Shown here in pieces: positions 58,849 to 64,000 of a DNA stretch of 64,000 nt. A model generated the notes under the pieces. That model was not told where the DNA came from and ran no database searches. It saw nothing but the letters and a program-made list of their open reading frames with translations. Source of the stretch: Gp1-AA133 sp963850425 (GTDB lineage Bacteria; Acidobacteriota; Terriglobia; Terriglobales; Acidobacteriaceae); assembly GCA_963850425.1 (NCBI GenBank), contig CAWKLF010000007.1:372001-436000 (forward strand), in the 5' to 3' direction. Position 1 is the stretch's first letter; each line of letters opens with the position of its first letter. The position numbers and the translations under genes were made by a program.

Positions 58849-61353
58849 ATGCGCACCTGGATAGCTACCGCTACGTCCTTAGGCTGCCGAATTCGCAAGA
58901 CATCTGCCTGGGTTTTCGCCGTCCTGCTGACGTCAACCGCTGCCGCTCTTGCACAGAGTTCCGGCGAGACGAGCGGCGAAGCGGCGCTCAAGCTTCCCGA
59001 TCTTTCTCAAGTCACCTTTTTGGACGGCAGGATTGACGGCCACAAGCTTCTAATGATCGGGATCCTTTTCTGCATCTTCGGTCTCCTGTTCGGACTGGTC
59101 ATCTACACGAAGCTGAAAAACCTGCCGGTTCATAAGGCGATGCTCGAGATCTCGGAACTCATTTACGAGACCTGCAAGACCTATCTGGTTACGCAGGGCA
59201 AGTTCATTCTTCTTCTATGGGCTTTCATCGCAGTCATCATCGCCGCCTATTTCGGATGGTTGGCGCCCGTGCCTGGCAAGTCGGTGGGCGTAACTCTGCC
59301 GATTATTCTCATGTTCAGCCTCGTTGGGATCGCCGGCAGCTACGGGGTCGCATGGTTCGGGATTCGCGTTAACACCTTTGCGAACTCGCGGACGGCATTC
59401 GCCGGACTCAAGGGGAAACCCTATCCGATCTATCAGATTCCGCTGGAAGCCGGCATGAGTATCGGCATGATGCTGATCAGTGTGGAACTGCTCATCATGT
59501 TGTTCATTCTGCTTTTTGTGCCAGGCGATTACGCGGGGCCCTGCTTCATCGGGTTCGCAATCGGCGAATCACTGGGAGCAGCGGCGCTACGTATTGCGGG
59601 CGGCATTTTCACCAAGATCGCCGACATCGGTTCTGACTTGATGAAGATCGTTTTCAAGATCAAGGAAGACGATGCCCGCAATCCCGGCGTGATCGCTGAT
59701 TGCACCGGCGACAATGCCGGCGATTCGGTTGGACCGTCGGCCGATGGCTTTGAAACTTACGGAGTCACCGGTGTTGCGCTTATCACATTCATCCTGCTGG
59801 CGGTCAAGGATCCCACCATCCAGGTTCAACTGCTGGTGTGGATCTTTGTCATGCGCATCATGATGCTGGTGTCCAGCGCGGCGGCATACTTCATCAACGG
59901 AGCGATCGCAAAGGCACGCTACAGCAAGCTGGATCGCATGAACTTTGAGGCGCCGCTGACTTCGCTGGTGTGGATTACCTCGATGGTTTCGATCGTCCTT
60001 ACCTACGTCGTTTCGGCCATGATCATCCCCGAACTGAGTGGCGATTCGACTCTGTGGTGGAAACTGGCTTCGATCATTTCGTGCGGCACGCTGGCGGGCG
60101 CCGTCATTCCGGAACTGGTCAAAGTCTTCACTTCGACTGAATCCCGTCACGTTCGCGAGGTCGTTAAGTCGTCGCAAGAAGGCGGGGCTTCCCTCGGAAT
60201 TCTTTCTGGGTTGGTCGCCGGCAACTTTTCGGCGTACTGGCTGGGCATGGCGATGGTTTCCCTCATGTCGCTTGCCTACTACTTCAGCACCAGTTTCCCT
60301 TCCGCCTTGATGCTGGCGCCGGCCGTATTTGCATTCGGCCTGGTCGCGTTCGGATTTCTGGGGATGGGGCCTGTGACGATCGCTGTCGATTCCTACGGCC
60401 CAGTCACTGACAACGCCCAGTCGGTGTACGAATTGTCATTGATCGAGCAAGTCCCTAATGTTGAACAGGACATCAAAAAGAATTACGGCTTCGACGTAAA
60501 CTTTTCGCGCGCCAAGGACATGCTCGAAGAGAACGACGGCGCAGGAAATACGTTCAAAGCGACCGCGAAACCCGTATTGATCGGTACGGCCGTGGTGGGC
60601 GCAACCACCATGATCTTTTCCATCATCATGGCACTCACAAACGGGCTGACATCCAACGTTAATAGCCTCTCGTTGTTGCATGCTCCGTTCGTGCTGGGTC
60701 TGATTACGGGCGGGGCGATGATCTACTGGTTCACCGGGGCATCGATGCAAGCTGTCTCGACCGGCGCCTATCGTGCGGTTGAGTTCATCAAGGCCAATAT
60801 CCGGCTCGATGGCGTAGAGAAGGCCTCTGTTTCCGACAGCAAGAAGGTTGTCGAGATCTGCACGCAGTACGCGCAGAAAGGCATGTTCAACATTTTCCTG
60901 GCCGTTTTCTTCGGAACCTTGGCCTTCGCTTTTGTAGAACCGTTCTTCTTTATTGGTTACCTGATCTCGATTGCCATCTTCGGCCTGTACCAGGCAATTT
61001 TCATGGCTAACGCGGGCGGCGCGTGGGACAACGCCAAAAAGATCGTCGAAGTGGAAATGAAACAGAAAGGCACGGAACTGCACGCGGCCACCGTCATTGG
61101 AGACACAGTCGGAGATCCCTTCAAGGACACATCTTCCGTCGCTCTGAACCCGGTCATCAAATTCACCACGCTCTTCGGCCTGCTGGCGGTGGAGCTGGCG
61201 GTTTCTCTCGCCGAGAAAGGCACGACGCTGACCCATGTTCTGGCGCTGATCTTTTTTCTTATCTCAGTTTCCTTCGTGTACCGTTCTTTCTACGGGATGC
61301 GGATCGGGTCCGAAGAGCCCGCTCGGAAGGCGGCGCACGCGGCTGCGGATTAG
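58849..61353 (+). CDS. hppA: Membrane-bound cation-pumping pyrophosphatase (divergent HppA)
   Basis: 834 residues with about 16 hydrophobic segments; it couples PPi hydrolysis to H+ (or Na+) transport. The active-site loop is GGIFTKIADIGSDLMKIVFKIKEDDARNPG followed by IADCTGDNAGDSVGPSADGFETYG. This differs from the common DNVGDNVGDCAG and belongs to a divergent branch. GNTFKATAK has Lys where potassium-dependent enzymes have Ala, pointing to a potassium-independent pump. GDTVGDPFKDTSSVALNPVIK near the C-terminus is typical. The N-terminus KTSAWVFAVLLTSTAAALAQ is an extra signal-like helix. Ion choice is not settled. GGAGG lies eight bases before the ATG, and a terminator follows. Confidence 0.93.
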   Translation: MRTWIATATSLGCRIRKTSAWVFAVLLTSTAAALAQSSGETSGEAALKLPDLSQVTFLDGRIDGHKLLMIGILFCIFGLLFGLVIYTKLKNLPVHKAMLEISELIYETCKTYLVTQGKFILLLWAFIAVIIAAYFGWLAPVPGKSVGVTLPIILMFSLVGIAGSYGVAWFGIRVNTFANSRTAFAGLKGKPYPIYQIPLEAGMSIGMMLISVELLIMLFILLFVPGDYAGPCFIGFAIGESLGAAALRIAGGIFTKIADIGSDLMKIVFKIKEDDARNPGVIADCTGDNAGDSVGPSADGFETYGVTGVALITFILLAVKDPTIQVQLLVWIFVMRIMMLVSSAAAYFINGAIAKARYSKLDRMNFEAPLTSLVWITSMVSIVLTYVVSAMIIPELSGDSTLWWKLASIISCGTLAGAVIPELVKVFTSTESRHVREVVKSSQEGGASLGILSGLVAGNFSAYWLGMAMVSLMSLAYYFSTSFPSALMLAPAVFAFGLVAFGFLGMGPVTIAVDSYGPVTDNAQSVYELSLIEQVPNVEQDIKKNYGFDVNFSRAKDMLEENDGAGNTFKATAKPVLIGTAVVGATTMIFSIIMALTNGLTSNVNSLSLLHAPFVLGLITGGAMIYWFTGASMQAVSTGAYRAVEFIKANIRLDGVEKASVSDSKKVVEICTQYAQKGMFNIFLAVFFGTLAFAFVEPFFFIGYLISIAIFGLYQAIFMANAGGAWDNAKKIVEVEMKQKGTELHAATVIGDTVGDPFKDTSSVALNPVIKFTTLFGLLAVELAVSLAEKGTTLTHVLALIFFLISVSFVYRSFYGMRIGSEEPARKAAHAAAD

Positions 61354-61373
61354 CTCACGCTCTATTCTGACCC

Positions 61374-61407
61374 AACGCCACCTCCGGAGCGGGGTGGCGT
61401 TTATTTT
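61374..61407 (+). terminator. Rho-independent terminator after hppA
   Basis: AACGCCACC (61374-61382) pairs perfectly with GGTGGCGTT (61393-61401) around a ten-base loop, and TTTATTTT follows. It lies 21 bases after the pyrophosphatase stop. Confidence 0.88.
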
Positions 61408-61468
61408 GCGCCCTGGAGCATCCTTCAACGTACGCCATCCCGTTACGTTCACGTGCTAACGTTGGCGC

Positions 61469-62119
61469 ATGTTCATCGGGCATTTCGCTGTTGGTTTCGC
61501 CGCCAAAAAGCTGGCGCCCCGCACCTCTCTCGGGTCGCTATTCTTCGCAGCCCAATTTCTCGATTTGCTCTGGCCCATTTTTCTGCTGGCCGGCCTGGAG
61601 CATGTCCGCATCGCTCCGGGAATCACCCGAATGTCGCCTTTCGATTTCTACGACTATCCCATTACGCACAGCTTGCTGGCAGCCGGCATCTGGTCACTGC
61701 TCGTAGTAGCCGCTTACTACGCGTTGCGCAGACGCGCTCGCGCCGCGTGGGTCATGGGGCTGGGCGTATTCAGTCACTGGATACTTGATTTTCTGGTTCA
61801 TCGCCCGGATCTGCCACTTTGGCCAGGTGGCCCAAGAGTGGGCTTAGGACTCTGGAATTCGTGGGTGCTGGAGACGACGCTGGAAGTGGCAATCTTCGCC
61901 GGCGGCGCATGGATGTATTTTTCGGTTACCCGGGCGCGCGATAACATAGGTCGTTACGCACTCTGCGCACTTCTTGTCTTTCTCTTCCTGGGATGGGTGG
62001 CGAGTCTATTTGCCGGAGCACCGCCCAATGAACGCTCGATGGCGTGGGGCGCCCTCAGCATGTGGATCCTTGTGCCTTGGGCCTGGTGGGTGGACCATCA
62101 CCGGGAAATAGCTGGCTAG
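61469..62119 (+). CDS. Multi-pass membrane protein, DUF457/metal-dependent hydrolase-like
   Basis: 216 residues with about five hydrophobic helices. Histidine and acid positions typical of DUF457-like membrane hydrolases are present: FIGHFAVGF at the start, FLDLLWP, YPITHSLLAA, and FSHWILDFLVHRPD. The substrate is unknown. It ends directly against the stop of the convergent cytochrome gene. No ribosome site stands out before ATG 61469. Confidence 0.7.
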   Translation: MFIGHFAVGFAAKKLAPRTSLGSLFFAAQFLDLLWPIFLLAGLEHVRIAPGITRMSPFDFYDYPITHSLLAAGIWSLLVVAAYYALRRRARAAWVMGLGVFSHWILDFLVHRPDLPLWPGGPRVGLGLWNSWVLETTLEVAIFAGGAWMYFSVTRARDNIGRYALCALLVFLFLGWVASLFAGAPPNERSMAWGALSMWILVPWAWWVDHHREIAG

Positions 62120-62548
62120 CTACTTCCCTGCATCCCTGACGTGCTGGCTCCCTCCGGACTTTAGCGTGCGCATGAAGAGGACGAGTTGCCAACGCTGCAA
62201 CTCAGGCAAGCGGCTGAAAGACGGCATTCCGCGATCGGTGTTGCCATTGGTAATCTTCCAGAAAAGCGTTCCGTCGCTCTGCGCCTGGACTTCCGGGAGA
62301 AGGAGGTCGGCAGCATTCTTCTTCGCCAATCCGCTACCGTTCTCTCCATGACACTCGACACAGTTTCTCTTAAAGAGCTTCTCGCCGCCCGCCGCGGCTT
62401 CAGGTCTACTGGCCAGCGGATTGGGCCGCGACATCGCCGCCGCGGGCGCCTGCCAGCCGGCATCCTGACGGTACGAAGTGTTCTGGCCGGCAAGCACGCC
62501 AAAACACATCGCGCATGTGGCCGCCACCAGCATTGCCCGACGTATCAA
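62120..62548 (-). CDS. Secreted mono-heme cytochrome c
   Basis: 142 residues. A signal peptide (AMLVAATCAMCFGVLAG) precedes a class I cytochrome c domain: heme site CVECH in GGEKLFKRNCVECHGENGSG and an axial methionine in RGMPSFSRLPELQRWQLVLFMR. It starts at TTG 62548, overlapping the stop of the upstream outer-membrane protein gene (TTGA), so both are co-translated. It is probably a periplasmic electron carrier, partner unknown. Confidence 0.85.
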   Translation of the reverse strand: MIRRAMLVAATCAMCFGVLAGQNTSYRQDAGWQAPAAAMSRPNPLASRPEAAAGGEKLFKRNCVECHGENGSGLAKKNAADLLLPEVQAQSDGTLFWKITNGNTDRGMPSFSRLPELQRWQLVLFMRTLKSGGSQHVRDAGK

Positions 62549-63414
62549 CGCTTACCTCCGAACAGTTGCGCGAGTCTACTCCCGAATCCTCGAACCTCAT
62601 AGCTGTAGCCGAAACGCAGCACGACTGGACTGCCCTCCTGCGTCAGAGCGAATGAAGGCGAGAACCGCACGGAACCGTTATCGCTGACCTGCCAGGAAAC
62701 CACGGGCGCAACGTAATGAACGGTATTGTGCGCGCTGAAGCCGTCTTCGGTTGAGCCCAATCCGCCATAGATCTCGATGCCGGCGAGGAAGTTTTCACGG
62801 CATAACCGGCATGGGCTCCCCGTAGCCAAACTCGCCAGCGGCCGGGACACGCCAAATGCATATCCGAACTCGAAGCCCTCGCCTTGGGAAAGATTCTTCT
62901 CGGTGATGAAGTTGCCCGCGAAATTCCAGTCGTGCGCAGTTCCGGAGAGGATCAGCTTGGCTTCCAGTTCATGATTCTTCGTCGCCTGGAGTTCGCCATT
63001 CGGAGAAATTACGTCCGGACCGCCGCCCACTATCTCTTTCTGGATCCGCGTCGCTTCACTCGTGCGTTCGTATTCGAGATAAAGGACCGGATTGATGCGG
63101 TGCTCCCGTTTGAGCGGACGAAAACGATTTTCCAATCGCCATCCCGTAAACACCGCGCTATCGCCCACGGCTCCCTGCCCTTCTAAATAAAGTTCCGAAG
63201 TCCATCGTCCTGTGACCCCATATTCAATCTCCATGTAGGGAGCGACATAAGCGACTTGCCCGGAACGAGGGATTCCCGAAGTGGTGTAGATCTCGAGTTC
63301 GAGATTCCCCGGCTCTTCCAGGTGGTGATCGTAGGTGACGAAATATGGACTCTCCTGCGCCTGCAGCAGGCGACCACCGGCCAGGAGGATGAGTGTGAAC
63401 CAGATTCGTCTCAC
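62545..63414 (-). CDS. Probable outer-membrane beta-barrel protein
   Basis: About 289 residues. The best start is GTG 63414, giving RRIWFTLILLAGGRLLQAQ as signal peptide; a TTG at 63435 lies inside the TTGCAA box and is less likely. The mature part alternates polar and hydrophobic residues in strands (LELEIYTTSGI, YMEIEYGVTGRWTSELYLEG, VLRFGYSYEV) as in barrels. SPCRLCREN is a possible disulfide or metal loop. It is paired with a cytochrome c, so a role in electron transfer or metal handling at the outer membrane is possible. I do not recognise a named family. Confidence 0.65.
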   Translation of the reverse strand: MRRIWFTLILLAGGRLLQAQESPYFVTYDHHLEEPGNLELEIYTTSGIPRSGQVAYVAPYMEIEYGVTGRWTSELYLEGQGAVGDSAVFTGWRLENRFRPLKREHRINPVLYLEYERTSEATRIQKEIVGGGPDVISPNGELQATKNHELEAKLILSGTAHDWNFAGNFITEKNLSQGEGFEFGYAFGVSRPLASLATGSPCRLCRENFLAGIEIYGGLGSTEDGFSAHNTVHYVAPVVSWQVSDNGSVRFSPSFALTQEGSPVVLRFGYSYEVRGFGSRLAQLFGGKR

Positions 63415-63428
63415 AATTGCGCTTTCTA

Positions 63429-63446
63429 GTTGCAACCCAGTTGCAG
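63429..63446. promoter_or_regulatory. TTGCAA-type inverted repeat, possible Fur-family operator
   Basis: GTTGCAACCCAGTTGCAG reads TTGCAA-N5-TTGCAG, similar to boxes described for nickel-responsive Fur-family (Nur) regulators. It lies 15 bases before the GTG of the outer-membrane protein gene. A second copy, CTGCAACTACTTGCAAC at 63523..63539, is inverted relative to it. A Fur-family gene ends nine bases after that copy. Confidence 0.45.
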
Positions 63447-63547
63447 ATATAGCAGTGTCTGAATACTAGAGATCGATAACGGATCGCGTCAATCCTCGCC
63501 GGCGTTTTTTGTATCAGGATTTCTGCAACTACTTGCAACCGACAGGA

Positions 63548-63961
63548 TCAGGCGGAAGGATTCGTCCGGCATTCTCCGCAGTAGCCCCCGACCTCGAGGC
63601 GGCTGACCACAATGTGGAACCGGCAATCCCGCTGGATCTGGCCTTTCAGGCGATCGAATAAGTCGCTTTCGAATTCGGTGATCTTGCCGCAGCGCAGGCA
63701 CGCCATGTGGATATGGTCGCGCTGAGGCCGGCGCTCGTAATAGTGCTTTTCGCCTTTCAGATGCATGAGGTCCAGTTCATCCACCAGGCCGTGGCGTTTC
63801 AGAAGATTTAGCGTTCGGTAGACGGTGACGCGATCGATCTGCGCATCGAGTTTGCGCGCCTTGCGCAGAATCTGGCTGGCATCAAGGTGCTGCTTGGCCG
63901 TTTCGACCACGCTGAGGATGGTGCGGCGCTGGCGCGTCATGCGCAGGCCTCGCGACATCAA
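63548..63961 (-). CDS. Fur-family metal-responsive regulator (may extend past right edge)
   Basis: At least 137 residues. The winged helix shows RGLRMTRQRRTILSVVE and the recognition helix region DRVTVYRTLNLLKRHGLVDEL. The regulatory metal segment is HYYERRPQRDHIHMAC, and a structural zinc site has CLRCGK and CGEC. The frame remains open from 63961 to the window end (GRLQAELMSRG), and many acidobacterial relatives have such an N-terminal extension, so the true start may be outside. Whether it senses Fe, Zn, Ni or peroxide cannot be told from the residues alone. The neighbouring TTGCAA boxes would fit a nickel-type member. Confidence 0.88.
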   Translation of the reverse strand: MMSRGLRMTRQRRTILSVVETAKQHLDASQILRKARKLDAQIDRVTVYRTLNLLKRHGLVDELDLMHLKGEKHYYERRPQRDHIHMACLRCGKITEFESDLFDRLKGQIQRDCRFHIVVSRLEVGGYCGECRTNPSA

Positions 63962-64000
63962 CTCCGCCTGCAGGCGGCCGGGAGCTTCGGTTTGAGGAAA

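Overview
The window looks like chromosomal DNA of an Acidobacteriota member. The evidence is a secreted VWFA-related protein of the type first described as acidobacterial, a planctomycete/acidobacteria-type ECF sigma factor coupled to a large Ser/Thr kinase with a repeat-rich sensor region, several long secreted proteins with no close functional match, and GC-rich coding throughout. This placement is inferred from gene families, not from a marker gene.

Region 1 (1-24 kb) is a hydrogen and redox island. Two paralogous Crp/Fnr-type regulators (the first cut by the left edge) and a TonB-like protein lead in. Then come, all on the minus strand, a bidirectional NAD-linked [NiFe] hydrogenase (hoxEFUYH plus protease), a complete maturation set (hypCDEABF; hypF carries a one-base frameshift), two more M52 maturation proteases, and a membrane-anchored Hyd-2-type hydrogenase (small subunit, HybA-like ferredoxin, HybB-like membrane subunit, large subunit). 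Facing away from it is a three-gene proton-translocating transhydrogenase (pntAA-pntAB-pntB). At least seven 16-bp sites of the form xGTGA-N6-TCACx lie in front of these units. The regulator next door has a CRP-type recognition helix (S-R-E-T-V-T-R) and an Fnr-like cysteine cluster, so a local redox or hydrogen regulon is a reasonable inference.

Region 2 (24-31.5 kb) is a tightly overlapping minus-strand operon: SPFH/zinc-ribbon protein, pyruvoyl S-adenosylmethionine decarboxylase, two zinc-ribbon DUF4178 proteins (one membrane-anchored), a 61-residue membrane protein, a DUF350 membrane protein, a membrane-embedded spermidine-synthase-like enzyme and a twin-arginine FAD amine oxidase. It looks like a membrane-associated polyamine system connected with envelope stress, and is the best candidate for a little-described system here. 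Region 3 (31.6-43.5 kb) has a CusBA-like heavy-metal efflux pair, a LolA-like periplasmic protein, a LuxR-type regulator, and a VWFA/1039-residue secreted pair.

Region 4 (44-58.4 kb) is bounded on the left by a deleted tRNA-Asn copy and on the right by the intact tRNA-Asn gene. It holds the kinase/sigma pair, a large secreted glycosidase-like protein, a sialidase-fold protein, and a trans-4-hydroxyproline degradation operon (epimerase, three-subunit D-hydroxyproline dehydrogenase, deaminase, and a decayed aldehyde dehydrogenase). Region 5 (58.4-64 kb) carries a membrane pyrophosphatase, a DUF457-like membrane protein, an outer-membrane/cytochrome c pair, and a Fur-family regulator that may run past the right edge.

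Four genes (tonB-like, hypF, YkgJ-like, aldehyde dehydrogenase) each need a single-base correction to read through. These may be sequence errors or real lesions; the reads would decide.
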